A DNA stretch of 64,000 nucleotides from an uncultured Barnesiella sp. (GCA_944320995.1 CALUJQ010000014.1:1-64000); one strand, 5' to 3'; positions 18,084 to 27,172 are shown, numbered from the stretch's first letter. Numbers and translations are program-made. Notes: a model not told the origin generated them from the letters alone.

Positions 18084-19301
18084 ATGAAGCGAGCGCCGCG
18101 TGTCTTGTTGGTGAACAAGTTTTACTATCCAAGGGGTGGGGATTGTATCTGCATGATCAATCTCGAAGCCTTGTTGCGCCGCCTCGGTTGCGAAGTGGCG
18201 GTTTATTCCATGGTGTATCCGCAGAATCTGCCGTCAACGACATCGCATTATTTCGCTTCCGAAATTGCTTTCTCGGGAGGAATGAAAAACAAATTCAGGG
18301 CTGCATGCCGCCTTTTTGGATTGGGGAATATAAAAACCTCATTTCAAAGACTCTTGAACGACTTTCGTCCCGATATAGTCCATTCCCACAATATCCACTC
18401 CTATCTGTCTCCCATATTGGTAAAACTGGCAAAAGAGCAAGGCTGCCGCACGGTGTGGACTTTGCACGATTACAAATTGTTGTGCCCTTCGTATAATTGC
18501 CTGTGCGATGGAGAGATTTGCGAAGCCTGTTTTACGGACCGCACGCAAGTGTTACGGCGAAAGTGTATGAAAGGCAGTTTATCGGCCAGCGCATTGGCCT
18601 ATGGCGAATCGTTGTGGTGGAATCGGGAAAAGTTGCAACGGTGGGTCGATACATTTGTCTGTCCCAGTTCCTTTATGGCCCAGAAGATGAGAGCTTGTGG
18701 CTATGATTATACCAAATTGGCCGTGATTTGTAACTTCATCGAGCAGGCAAAACTCGATTCTCTGCAAACTCCGGTTACTGCCCGGGACGAAGAAAAACCA
18801 TATTATTGTTACGTGGGACGTCTTTCCGACGAGAAGGGCGTGAAGTTGTTGCTTAAAGTGGCTGCGACTTTGCCATATCCCCTCTATATTGCCGGAACCG
18901 GGCCGCTTGCCGAGGCATTGAAGAGGAAGTATGGCCGGTCGGAGAACCTCTTTTTTCTCGGGCATCTCTCTTCTGCGGAGGTTGTAGCGTTGGTAAAGCA
19001 GGCGCATGCGATGGTTATACCCTCGGTTTGGTATGAGAACAATCCGTTGAGTGTGATAGAGTCGCTTTGTATGGGAACTCCCGTTATCGGATCCGAAGTA
19101 GGAGGAATTCCCGAGTTGGTACGTGAGGGTGATGGTATATTGTTCCGTATGGGAGACAAGGAAGAACTTGCATCTGCGATTACCGAGATGATGGAATCGA
19201 CGGGGTATGATCGGCAGTCGATCGCGCGACGGGCCCAGGCACGTTTCTCGGAAGAGCGATATTGGACCGAATTGAAACGAGTGTATAAAATAGAAGATTA
19301 G
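18084..19301 (+). CDS. Glycosyltransferase family 4 enzyme
   Basis: 405 residues, GT-B fold. The N-terminal half begins VLLVNKFYYPRGGD with a glycine-rich donor/acceptor loop and contains DIVHSHNIHSYLSP. The C-terminal half has YYCYVGRLSDEKGVKLLLKV and the GT4 catalytic region IPSVWYENNPLSVIESLCMG with its two glutamates seven residues apart. An insertion rich in Cys (CPSYNCLCDGEICEACF, about residues 133-149) recalls a metal-binding or structural knuckle seen in some family members. It is expected to act on the lipid-linked repeat unit. The next gene has its own promoter. Confidence 0.9.
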   Translation: MKRAPRVLLVNKFYYPRGGDCICMINLEALLRRLGCEVAVYSMVYPQNLPSTTSHYFASEIAFSGGMKNKFRAACRLFGLGNIKTSFQRLLNDFRPDIVHSHNIHSYLSPILVKLAKEQGCRTVWTLHDYKLLCPSYNCLCDGEICEACFTDRTQVLRRKCMKGSLSASALAYGESLWWNREKLQRWVDTFVCPSSFMAQKMRACGYDYTKLAVICNFIEQAKLDSLQTPVTARDEEKPYYCYVGRLSDEKGVKLLLKVAATLPYPLYIAGTGPLAEALKRKYGRSENLFFLGHLSSAEVVALVKQAHAMVIPSVWYENNPLSVIESLCMGTPVIGSEVGGIPELVREGDGILFRMGDKEELASAITEMMESTGYDRQSIARRAQARFSEERYWTELKRVYKIED

Positions 19302-19307
19302 ATAAAA

Positions 19308-19338
19308 TTTGATAGACCGGGGAAAAGAGTTATCTTTG
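19308..19338 (+). promoter_or_regulatory. Bacteroidota promoter before the radical SAM gene
   Basis: TTTG at 19308-19311, 19-bp spacer, TATCTTTG at 19331-19338: an exact match to TTTG-N19-TAnnTTTG. Transcription would start around 19342-19345, leaving only a few bases before ATG 19349 (or about ten before ATG 19355). Confidence 0.8.
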
Positions 19339-19348
19339 TACGGCTTTT

Positions 19349-20419
19349 ATGAAAATGAAGATTTTTGCACCTACCGATATAAGCATTATTACCACTTATC
19401 GCTGTCCTATGCAGTGCAAGATGTGTAATATTTGGCAAAATCCGACCGATTCCCGGCAAGAGATTACACCCGAGGAGTTGGAGATTCTGCCGCGGGTGAA
19501 ATTTATTAATATAACCGGTGGGGAGCCTTTCATACGGGAAGATTTGGATAAAATTGTCGAAGTGGCTTTCCGTAAAGCTCCCAGAGTCGTCATCTCTACA
19601 TCGGGCTGGTTTGAGGATCGGGTAGTGGAGTTGGCCAAGAAGTTCCCTCAAATAGGAATCCGCATCAGCATCGAAGGGCTTTCGCAGAAAAATGACGAAT
19701 TGCGCGGCCGTCCCGGGGGCTTTGATAAAGGACTGCGTACACTCTTGATATTGAAAGAGATGGGGGTGAAAGATATAGGATTCGGGATAACCGTCTCGAA
19801 CAACAACTCCGAAGATATGCTCTCGCTCTACCGCCTTTCCAAGGCGTTGGATATGGAGTTTGCCACAGCCGCCTTTCATAACTCCTATTATTTTCACAAG
19901 GAAGATAATGTGATAACCAACAAAGATGCCGTTTGTGCAAACTTTGCCAAGTTGATCGATATGCAGATGCGTGAGAAACACCCCAAATCGTGGGCCAGAG
20001 CCTTTTTCAATATGGGGCTCATAAATTATATCGAGGGGAATCGTCGTATGTTGCCGTGTGAAGCCGGGTTGATGAATTGCTTTATAGACCCTTATGGCGA
20101 AGTATATCCCTGCAATGGCTTGGAAGCGAAATATTGGAAAGAGAGTATGGGAAATATCCGTCAGGTAAAATCTTTTTCCGATATTTGGGACAGCGAACAG
20201 GCGCAACGGGTGCGGGAGCTTGTCCGTAAATGCCCCAAAAATTGCTGGATGGTAGGAACGGTTTCTCCCGTTATGAAAAAAATGTCGTATATCCGCTATC
20301 CCATGGCGTGGGTTATGAAGAATAAAATTCGTTCACTCTTGGGGAAACCGATTTGTATCGATAAGAAATGGTATGACGTAGGGCAAGACCCTATGCAAGG
20401 AAACCTCAATCGGCCTTAA
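19349..20419 (+). CDS. Radical SAM enzyme within the polysaccharide locus
   Basis: 356 residues. The cluster-binding motif is TYRCPMQCKMCNIW (Cys19, Cys23, Cys26), followed by the GGEP motif (NITGGEPFIRED) and an S-adenosylmethionine barrel to about residue 210. The C-terminal part contains CEAGLMNCFIDPYGEVYPC and later CPKNCW, a Cys arrangement like a SPASM/Twitch auxiliary-cluster domain. Such enzymes make radical-based modifications of peptides, sugars or lipids. Glycosyltransferase genes flank it, so a sugar or lipid-carrier modification is possible, but no substrate can be named. An exact promoter lies 11 bp upstream of the first ATG, giving an almost leaderless mRNA; an alternative start is 19355. 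Confidence 0.9.
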   Translation: MKMKIFAPTDISIITTYRCPMQCKMCNIWQNPTDSRQEITPEELEILPRVKFINITGGEPFIREDLDKIVEVAFRKAPRVVISTSGWFEDRVVELAKKFPQIGIRISIEGLSQKNDELRGRPGGFDKGLRTLLILKEMGVKDIGFGITVSNNNSEDMLSLYRLSKALDMEFATAAFHNSYYFHKEDNVITNKDAVCANFAKLIDMQMREKHPKSWARAFFNMGLINYIEGNRRMLPCEAGLMNCFIDPYGEVYPCNGLEAKYWKESMGNIRQVKSFSDIWDSEQAQRVRELVRKCPKNCWMVGTVSPVMKKMSYIRYPMAWVMKNKIRSLLGKPICIDKKWYDVGQDPMQGNLNRP

Positions 20420-20440
20420 TAGAGAGAGGAGGGAGTTGCG

Positions 20441-21535
20441 ATGAAGATAGTCGTGGTCGGTACTCGTGGAATTCCCGGTATACAAGGAGGGGTGGAAACC
20501 CATTGCGAAGAACTTTATCCGCGATTGGCCGCCATGGGGCACGATGTTACCGTTGTGCGCCGTTCGTGTTACGTTACTCCTTCAAATAAAATCAAAACCT
20601 ATAAGGGAGTCCGTCTTAAAGATATTTATGCCCCCCGCAAGAAAAGTGTCGAAGCCATTGTACACACATTTCTGGCAATCCTTTATGCCCGCCGGGTAGG
20701 GGCAGATGTCTTGCATATCCATGCGATAGGCCCGGCTATCTTGACCCCCTTTGCCCGCTTATTGGGGTTGCGGGTGGTGATGACCCATCACGGTCCCGAT
20801 TACGATCGCCAGAAGTGGAACAAGACCGCCAAGATGGTGTTGAGGCTGGGAGAGCGCATGGGAGCGGCTTTTGCCAATGAAATCATTGTAATCTCTACGG
20901 TAATAGATAATATCCTGCGGGAAAAGTATCGTCGCATGAATGCCCGTTTGATATACAACGGGGTAAACAAGCCCGAACCGGCGACAACTACCGATTATAT
21001 TCATTCATTAGGTTTGGAATCCCGCAAATATGTTTTGGCGGTTGGCCGTTTTGTCGAAGAAAAAGGTTTCGATTGGCTCATCAAGGCTTTTTCCGGTATA
21101 TCTCATGGCGAATATAAGTTGGTAATAGCCGGCGATGCCGACCATGAGGACCATTATTCGCTTGCCTTGAAACAACTGGCTGCGCAAAACCGGGTCGTAC
21201 TGACCGGTTTCATACGGGGGGCAAAGTTGAACGAACTCTTTTCCCATGCCGCACTCTTTGTTTTACCCTCTTTCCACGAAGGTTTGCCCATTGTATTGCT
21301 CGAAGCGTTGAGTTATCGGCTGCCGGTATTGGTCAGCGATATTCCAGCCAACCGGCTCTCTTGCCTGTCGGCCGACGACTTTTTTGTAACCGGCGACCTC
21401 GAATCCTTAAAAACCAATTTGTCCCGTAAATTAAGTATAACGGAATTCCCTGTTTCGTACGACTTATCCCCCTATAATTGGGATTATATAGCCTCGCAGG
21501 TCAATGAGGTATATCGATTGGTTAGGAATCTTTAA
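20441..21535 (+). CDS. Glycosyltransferase family 4 (DUF1972-type N-terminus)
   Basis: 364 residues, GT-B fold. The N-terminus IVVVGTRGIPGIQGGVETHC is the signature of the DUF1972/rhamnosyltransferase-like group. Further motifs are VMTHHGPDYDRQKWNK, VLAVGRFVEEKGFDWLI and the catalytic PSFHEGLPIVLLEALSY, with two glutamates seven residues apart. These enzymes often transfer a deoxyhexose or hexose to lipid-linked oligosaccharide. It starts 21 bp after the radical SAM gene and is presumably transcribed with it. The donor is not predictable from sequence. Confidence 0.91.
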   Translation: MKIVVVGTRGIPGIQGGVETHCEELYPRLAAMGHDVTVVRRSCYVTPSNKIKTYKGVRLKDIYAPRKKSVEAIVHTFLAILYARRVGADVLHIHAIGPAILTPFARLLGLRVVMTHHGPDYDRQKWNKTAKMVLRLGERMGAAFANEIIVISTVIDNILREKYRRMNARLIYNGVNKPEPATTTDYIHSLGLESRKYVLAVGRFVEEKGFDWLIKAFSGISHGEYKLVIAGDADHEDHYSLALKQLAAQNRVVLTGFIRGAKLNELFSHAALFVLPSFHEGLPIVLLEALSYRLPVLVSDIPANRLSCLSADDFFVTGDLESLKTNLSRKLSITEFPVSYDLSPYNWDYIASQVNEVYRLVRNL

Positions 21536-21651
21536 CGGATCTAAAATCTTTCCTTGAAAAAAAAATCGGTCGTCCCCGAACTATCTTTTATCGGTTTTGT
21601 TTTTGGAGTATAACAATTGTGTTATTATCAAACAAACAAAACAGAACTGAT

Positions 21652-22287
21652 ATGAAAAAACTAATCCCGATTCTTTTTGTCGTAGCGGTATTGACCGCTT
21701 GTCAGAAAGAGCCCAGCCTCTCCAAGCTGGATGATGATTATGTGGTGTTTACCGATTATGATAAGTCGGCTAACTTCGGCGAATATATTACTTATTATTT
21801 GCCGGACAGCGTCTTGCTCATCACAAACGATGATAAAGCCACTTACTGGACGAATGATGAGGCTAATTATATCCTCGAAACCTTTGCCGACAATATGGCC
21901 GACAGGGGATTCGTTTTGGTCGATACGAAAGAAGAAGCCGATTTAGGATTACAAGTAAGCTACATCGAAGATGTTCATTATTTTGTCGATTATCCCAATA
22001 ACAACTGGTGGTGGGGGTATCCCGGATACTGGGGACCCGGATATTGGGGGCCCTATTGGAATAATTGGTATTATCCCTATCCTGTCGTATATAGTTATAG
22101 CGTAAACTCATTCTTGGCCGAATTGGTTGATTTGACCGATAAGACGGGCACTAATAAAAAATTGAATGTGCTTTGGGATACCTATATGGCCGGTTTGAAG
22201 AGCAGCTCTGCCCGAGTAAACAGAGATTTGGTGATACAAGCCATAGATCAAGCGTTTGTTCAATCACCTTATTTGACGAATCAATAA
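21652..22287 (+). CDS. DUF4136-type lipoprotein
   Basis: 211 residues from ATG 21652, chosen because it starts a lipoprotein signal (MKKLIPILFVVAVLTAC, Cys17); an in-frame ATG at 21619 would add a polar stretch. The mature part (DDDYVVFTDYDKSANFGEY, later EADLGLQVSYIED) fits the DUF4136 pattern. It carries an unusual aromatic/Gly/Pro tract about residues 121-145 (repeats of GYWGP and WWWGY type), probably a surface or peptidoglycan-facing loop. Function is unknown. Forty-six base pairs downstream lies an outer-membrane protein gene that probably shares its transcript. Confidence 0.85.
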   Translation: MKKLIPILFVVAVLTACQKEPSLSKLDDDYVVFTDYDKSANFGEYITYYLPDSVLLITNDDKATYWTNDEANYILETFADNMADRGFVLVDTKEEADLGLQVSYIEDVHYFVDYPNNNWWWGYPGYWGPGYWGPYWNNWYYPYPVVYSYSVNSFLAELVDLTDKTGTNKKLNVLWDTYMAGLKSSSARVNRDLVIQAIDQAFVQSPYLTNQ

Positions 22288-22333
22288 CCGTTTGCTCCAC
22301 ATCTTGAACATTTTAATAAAAAGAAAACGAATT

Positions 22334-22963
22334 ATGAAAACTATTAAACACATATCGTTATGGGTGGTAGTTGCCGCTTTTATGGTGGCTGTGCCGACCC
22401 GGGGAAACGCCCAAAACGTTTCAACCTCCTACTTCAATGTTGATTGGCAGTTTAATGCTCCTATGGGAAATAGCTTTGCCGACAAAGCCAGTGGTTGGGG
22501 TATGAACTTCGAAGGCGGTTACTATGTCATGCCTAAATTGGCCATAGGTGCATTCATCTCGTATCATACAAACAACAAATATATCGATCGTCAAACCTTG
22601 ACATTGAGCGGAAGTTCGGCTCTTACGACCGACCAACAACACTCTCTGTTCCAGTTGCCTTTCGGTGTCTTGGCTAAATATCGCTATACGACGGGTGGTA
22701 TTTTCGAACCCTATACAACTTTGAAACTGGGTGCAAATTACAGCCGTATGTCCTCATATTTGCAGGCGTGGGAATTGTATGACGACTCGTGGGGTTTTGC
22801 CGTCTCTCCCGAAATAGGGGTGAGTATATTCCCCAATCCCAACCTCCGTTATGGATTGCATTTGGCCATGTACTACAACTATACGACCAATAAAAGCAAA
22901 TTGCTGACCTATGATATTGACGGTCGCAACAATTTGGGATTCCGTGTAGGTGTATCCTTCTGA
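22334..22963 (+). CDS. Outer-membrane beta-barrel protein
   Basis: 209 residues from ATG 22334, chosen for the signal peptide (ISLWVVVAAFMVAVPTRGNAQ); an upstream in-frame ATG at 22292 was rejected. The mature protein alternates aromatic and small residues in strands (SYFNVDWQFNAPMG, GWGMNFEGGYYVMPKLAIGAF, LRYGLHLAMYYNYTTNKSK, and a final LGFRVGVSF ending in Phe), the pattern of a small eight-stranded barrel of the OmpA/OmpW-like type. It follows the DUF4136 lipoprotein and is closed by an 18-bp hairpin terminator. Substrate or role unknown. Confidence 0.86.
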   Translation: MKTIKHISLWVVVAAFMVAVPTRGNAQNVSTSYFNVDWQFNAPMGNSFADKASGWGMNFEGGYYVMPKLAIGAFISYHTNNKYIDRQTLTLSGSSALTTDQQHSLFQLPFGVLAKYRYTTGGIFEPYTTLKLGANYSRMSSYLQAWELYDDSWGFAVSPEIGVSIFPNPNLRYGLHLAMYYNYTTNKSKLLTYDIDGRNNLGFRVGVSF

Positions 22964-22986
22964 GAGTATTATTGCTGTTTTTTATC

Positions 22987-23025
22987 GAAGAGGGTAAAGC
23001 GTAATTGTTACGCTTTACCCTCTTC
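22987..23025 (+). terminator. Long perfect hairpin terminator
   Basis: An 18-bp perfect stem (arms 22987-23004 and 23008-23025, core AGGGTAAAGCGTAA) around loop TTG, followed by ATCTTATTT. It closes the DUF4136/outer-membrane protein unit. Confidence 0.82.
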
Positions 23026-23053
23026 ATCTTATTTAGTTAAATCGATGTGTGAT

Positions 23054-23085
23054 ATTGTAGTGTATCATATTATATGTTATTTTTG
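23054..23085 (+). promoter_or_regulatory. Promoter before the Wzi-family gene
   Basis: ATTG at 23054-23057, 20-bp spacer, TATTTTTG at 23078-23085. The -7 box matches TAnnTTTG exactly and the -33 differs by one base from TTTG. It lies just after a terminator and 80 bp before the gene, as expected for a new transcription unit. Confidence 0.6.
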
Positions 23086-23164
23086 CACGCACACGGAAAT
23101 GTGCATGCGATAATCCGACGGATTCCATGGTAATTCGTTAGACTTTATTATTTATAACCACAAC

Positions 23165-24721
23165 ATGATGTATCGAAGTTTTTGGAAAGAGGGTTTACTT
23201 GTTTTTTCTTTTTTTATCGTAGGATTCTTCAATTCTTCTGCTCAATATTCGTTGGACTATGCCGTGTCGACTGCTGCTAATGTCGGGAACGGGACATTTG
23301 CCCCATATTATCTTTCGGCTAATAAACATGGCCTTGTCACCCATAGCAAGAGCGGTTATTTGCGGGCGGCTCTTTCTCGTGATATAGAGAAGGACAAGCG
23401 TTTCTCTTATGAGTTTGGCGCCGATTTGGTAGGTCTGCTTTCTTCCACTTCGCCGGTCTCTTATTATTCCGATGGCGCTGTGAGAACCCGCAATCCGGGG
23501 GTCTCTTCGTTTTTGATTCAGCAACTCTATGCCGGAGTGAAATATCGCGCTCTGTTTTTGTGGGCCGGTTGCCGGGAACTTACCGACGAAATGGTGAATT
23601 TCGAGTTGAGTTCGGGTGGCCTCGTTTGGTCGGGCAATGCACGTCCCATTCCGCAAGTACAAGCCGGGTTTATCGATTTTGTGGATATACCCTATACGAA
23701 GGGTAATGTTCAGATAAAAGGGAATTTGGCCTACGGTATATTTACCGATAAGAAATTCATGGAAGAACATTATAACTATTATAATAGCTACATTACAACG
23801 GGAGTACTTTATCATCGTAAAACTATCGCTTTCCGCACCAATCCCGACAAACCTTTTGTCGTGACTGTCGGAGCCGAGTTGGCTGCACAGTTTGGAGGGA
23901 CGCAACGGTATTACAATAAGGGTGTTTTAATCGATTCTTTGACAACAACAAGTCCGACCCGATTCAAAGATTTTTTACAAATATTAATCCCGACATCGGG
24001 CGATGAACAGACCAATAAGGGAGATCAAGCCTATTATTATGGGAATCATGTGGGGCTGTGGAGTTTATCGGCCGACTATAAATTTAAGAATGGTTCATCG
24101 GTACGAGGCTATTTCGAATGGTATTTCGACGATGCTTCGGGTATGGGCAAACTTAATGGCTGGGACGGCTTGTGGGGGGTCGAATATAAGAGCGGACGGG
24201 AAAATTGGTTGTCGGATCTTGTCGTGGAGTATTTGGATTTCACCAATCAGGGAGGCCCGATCAATTGGTGTCCGACCGATTATGAAAATCCCAAGTTAGA
24301 TGTGTATGGGAATGGATTTGACAATTATTATAATAATTACTTCTATAATGCTTGGGTACATCATGGCCTCTCCAATGGTACGGCTATGGCCAAGGCGTTA
24401 TTATACAATACCGATGGCTATTTGAAGTTTAAACACAATCGAATACGGGCGTTCCATTTGGGGGCTTTGGGCTATATCGCTCCGGAGTGGAGATATAAAT
24501 TCTTGGCCTCATATCGAACCTCGTGGGGGTGCTTACAACTTCCGTTGGCCGATACGCAGCACGATTTGTCGGGCTCGATTGAATGTCTCTATACTCCGGA
24601 GAAACTTCGAGGTTGGTCGTTCTCTCTTTCTTTGGCCGGGGATTTGGGAGAGTTGTATGGCGATCAATGGGGTGTGGCTATTGGGATTAAAAAGAGTGGA
24701 ATTTTAAAGATTGGGAAATGA
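23165..24721 (+). CDS. Capsule assembly Wzi family outer-membrane protein
   Basis: 518 residues with a signal peptide (VFSFFIVGFFNSSAQ) and a large beta-barrel sequence of the Wzi type: early SANKHGLVTHSKSGYLRA, then FLWAGCRELTDEMVNFELSS, GYFEWYFDDASGMGKLNG and GVEYKSGRENWLSDLVVEYL. In E. coli, Wzi is an outer-membrane lectin that anchors and organises capsule at the surface; Bacteroidota homologues sit in or near polysaccharide loci, as here. ATG 23165 precedes a second ATG at 23168. The following lipoprotein gene overlaps it by 4 bp. Confidence 0.9.
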   Translation: MMYRSFWKEGLLVFSFFIVGFFNSSAQYSLDYAVSTAANVGNGTFAPYYLSANKHGLVTHSKSGYLRAALSRDIEKDKRFSYEFGADLVGLLSSTSPVSYYSDGAVRTRNPGVSSFLIQQLYAGVKYRALFLWAGCRELTDEMVNFELSSGGLVWSGNARPIPQVQAGFIDFVDIPYTKGNVQIKGNLAYGIFTDKKFMEEHYNYYNSYITTGVLYHRKTIAFRTNPDKPFVVTVGAELAAQFGGTQRYYNKGVLIDSLTTTSPTRFKDFLQILIPTSGDEQTNKGDQAYYYGNHVGLWSLSADYKFKNGSSVRGYFEWYFDDASGMGKLNGWDGLWGVEYKSGRENWLSDLVVEYLDFTNQGGPINWCPTDYENPKLDVYGNGFDNYYNNYFYNAWVHHGLSNGTAMAKALLYNTDGYLKFKHNRIRAFHLGALGYIAPEWRYKFLASYRTSWGCLQLPLADTQHDLSGSIECLYTPEKLRGWSFSLSLAGDLGELYGDQWGVAIGIKKSGILKIGK

Positions 24722-25158
24722 AAGGGAAAATGATACGTCGTATCCTGTTAGGTATCTGCTTGGGAGTAATTGTCACTTCGTGTACTCAGCACGATGGATA
24801 TATAGGCCCTATTTTTGGGAAATGGCAATTGACCGAAATGTGGGAGGACGGGACGATGACTCCGCACGATAGTCTGTATTACAATTTCCAGACCAGTATT
24901 ATCATGGTACAAGTGGTCCATCGGGGAGGCCTGAATAATTGGGCAGACCTCTATTACGGCTCCTATGTTCAGGAAGATGATTCTTTGAAGTTTTATTTAA
25001 TAGAGCCTTCACAGCACCCGGTTGTGATACCTCCTGTCCTTAAATTGAAGCAGATGGGTGAGGAAAATATCAATACTTTTTTTATTGAAAAACTGAACTC
25101 TTCCAAGATGATTCTTACCCGGGGAGAGAATGAGCGGTTTGTATTTCGCAAATTCTAA
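24718..25158 (+). CDS. Lipocalin-like lipoprotein
   Basis: 146 residues with a lipoprotein signal ending VTSC (Cys22). The mature part starts IFGKWQLTEMWEDGTM, a GxW-type opening found in lipocalin-like and related small barrels, and continues with alternating strands to the end (ILTRGENERFVFRKF). Its start overlaps the end of the Wzi-family gene (ATGA), so the two are translationally coupled and may work together at the outer membrane. The exact family is not certain. It ends 2 bp from a convergent gene without a visible terminator. Confidence 0.78.
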   Translation: MKGKMIRRILLGICLGVIVTSCTQHDGYIGPIFGKWQLTEMWEDGTMTPHDSLYYNFQTSIIMVQVVHRGGLNNWADLYYGSYVQEDDSLKFYLIEPSQHPVVIPPVLKLKQMGEENINTFFIEKLNSSKMILTRGENERFVFRKF

Positions 25159-25160
25159 AA

Positions 25161-25730
25161 TTACAAGTAGCGTATTTCCCGGTTTTCCGAATCGCCCGAA
25201 TTTTGTTTGGGATACAGTTTGACGAATCCCGAGCGAGGGTCAAACAGGTCTTCCAGTTTCTTGGATTTGTTTCCCGAGAATAGAATCCCGTTTAAGTCGG
25301 GAGTCAATCTTGCCGAGAATCTTTCGGGCTTGTAAAGAATAGCACCGGTGAATTTCCGTTTGTAAAGCCATACGAAACAAGTGTTCGCGTTTACCCCGAT
25401 GCTTAAATATCCGATAACGGTTCCCATGGGAATCTCTTCTCGTACCGTCGATTCCAGTTTGACAATGCGATGGGTAAAGATCTCGGAGAACCGAATGTCT
25501 TTGAATCGTTCTATCGCTACACGTTCCCCAGTTTCGGTCATCAGCCAAATGCCTTCCCAGTTGTCGATAGGGGCTGTGTCGAAGTAATGCCGGGCACTCT
25601 CCTCGGTATAGTTTTCAAGGATAAAACTTCGATAAGGAGGCTTGCTTTCATAGCGCGTTTCTTCATCGATGATTGACGAAGAACAGAGCAGGAGAGACAG
25701 CCCTATCAAAGTTAATCCCTTGAATTTCAT
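25161..25730 (-). CDS. Exported protein of unknown function
   Basis: 189 residues with a hydrophobic N-terminus (LTLIGLSLLLCSSSI); the Cys at 16 lacks a standard lipobox, so type I export is more likely. The mature region is mixed alpha/beta (PIDNWEGIWLMTETGERVAIERF, then VNANTCFVWLYKRKFTGAIL) and is not a family I recognise. Its ATG overlaps the stop of the DUF3078 gene by one base (TAATG), a sign of translational coupling, so it is the second gene of the DUF3078 unit. Confidence 0.72.
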   Translation of the reverse strand: MKFKGLTLIGLSLLLCSSSIIDEETRYESKPPYRSFILENYTEESARHYFDTAPIDNWEGIWLMTETGERVAIERFKDIRFSEIFTHRIVKLESTVREEIPMGTVIGYLSIGVNANTCFVWLYKRKFTGAILYKPERFSARLTPDLNGILFSGNKSKKLEDLFDPRSGFVKLYPKQNSGDSENREIRYL

Positions 25731-27172
25731 TAGAATTTATAATTAAAGCCGAAACTTAGCAATTCTTTTAGTTGGAAGTGCCCCAATTTTTTATTCCGGG
25801 CAAGGGCATCGTCGTAGCGCAGATGGACAAATATGCGTGTGGAGAAAAAGCGGTTCAGGATAAAATCAAACGTGTTCTCCATATCGCCCTGCACGTGCTC
25901 GTAGTTGGTAAAGTAGAACAGGCGGCAATTCCATACCATGTTGTGGTAAAACTCCCATTTGATGCGACCTTCGAACGAAGAACCGTACTGGTTGGTGCTC
26001 TTCCCCGATTTTATGCCGAACACGGTTGGATCCATATCATTGTTGATAATGAATTGCAAATTATAAGAGAATGGAGAGAGCGATACGGAAGTCTCGAAAT
26101 GCTTTTTGTCGTTCTTGTATTGATACGACATACCTAAACCCATGTTCAATTCGGCGGGCGACAAGAAAGCCGCCGCTTTGTCGTTGGTGTTGGCGGTGTA
26201 GCTTGTAAAGAACTGAGTCTTGAAATTCAATGTCGCCGTGTAGTACCAGTTGTTATACGCTTTGAGACCGAATTTTGAGTTGATTTGGAATAAATCCTCG
26301 CTGATCCTTACCGAGCGTAGGGTGTCTTCCGGGGCACTATTGATATTCAATCGCCATTGGACCAAGTTTTCAAACAAGATGCGTTGCTCCTTGGGATCGT
26401 TATACTTGATGGAAAATTGTTGGTCGCTCAGCAGGTTGACATTGCTGGTCCCACCTTGATACCAGTTTTCCGAGACATATACTTGTGAAAATTGTATGGC
26501 CGATTGGAAATTGACAATCCATCGTTTCAATTTGATTTTCTCTTTGCCTACGTCGTTTTTGATAATCAGCGGTTTTTCTTTGATCGAGAGTATATGTTTT
26601 ACAGGGTCGTTTTCAATCATGTATTGTTTAGGCACTTCCGGCAGGTTGTCTATATTATAGCGGATTAGTTTCGGGTAGTTCACGATGACATAGTTCTGGG
26701 CTATATCCATTGTCTTTTGTGCCTGTATCTCTTTTTGCAGCCAATTATCGTTGACGGTGAGGGTAGGCCGTTTGAACGGGTTGTTGTCTGTCGGGGAGAG
26801 CCGCAACAGGGGTGTGGACATTTGTTTCTCAAAAATGATGGGCAAGAACAGGGGGTTGACCGGTATCTCTTTGGTGCCTTGCGCCGCTTTAATGCTGTCG
26901 GCATATTCGAGCATGCGCAACATTTTGATAATAGGCAAAACCTGTTCGGTAGTGTCGGTCTCTATCAATGATAATAATTTCTGGTCGGCTTCTTGTTGAT
27001 ATTTAATCGAATCGAAAGAAGCGATAGGGGTTGTCAAACTATCTGCGGAAATCTTTACCGTATCGGTCTGTTCCGGCATGGGAATCAAGGTGCTATCCGC
27101 AGGGATTGTTGCAGCGGATAACCCGGTTATGGAAAGTACGCAAATTAGAATAATGGCAATACGTGAGCCCAT
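25730..27172 (-). CDS. DUF3078 outer-membrane protein
   Basis: 480 residues with a signal peptide (IAIILICVLSITGLSA), an N-terminal Pro/Thr-rich region of about 150 residues, and a beta-rich C-terminal part beginning around FQSAIQFSQVYVSENWYQGG, the conserved DUF3078 opening. It ends LLSFGFNYKF with a C-terminal Phe, typical of outer-membrane barrels. Function is not established. In this phylum it commonly neighbours pyrG, as seen here in divergent orientation. It has an exact promoter about 100 bp upstream and is followed by a coupled exported protein. Confidence 0.88.
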   Translation of the reverse strand: MGSRIAIILICVLSITGLSAATIPADSTLIPMPEQTDTVKISADSLTTPIASFDSIKYQQEADQKLLSLIETDTTEQVLPIIKMLRMLEYADSIKAAQGTKEIPVNPLFLPIIFEKQMSTPLLRLSPTDNNPFKRPTLTVNDNWLQKEIQAQKTMDIAQNYVIVNYPKLIRYNIDNLPEVPKQYMIENDPVKHILSIKEKPLIIKNDVGKEKIKLKRWIVNFQSAIQFSQVYVSENWYQGGTSNVNLLSDQQFSIKYNDPKEQRILFENLVQWRLNINSAPEDTLRSVRISEDLFQINSKFGLKAYNNWYYTATLNFKTQFFTSYTANTNDKAAAFLSPAELNMGLGMSYQYKNDKKHFETSVSLSPFSYNLQFIINNDMDPTVFGIKSGKSTNQYGSSFEGRIKWEFYHNMVWNCRLFYFTNYEHVQGDMENTFDFILNRFFSTRIFVHLRYDDALARNKKLGHFQLKELLSFGFNYKF

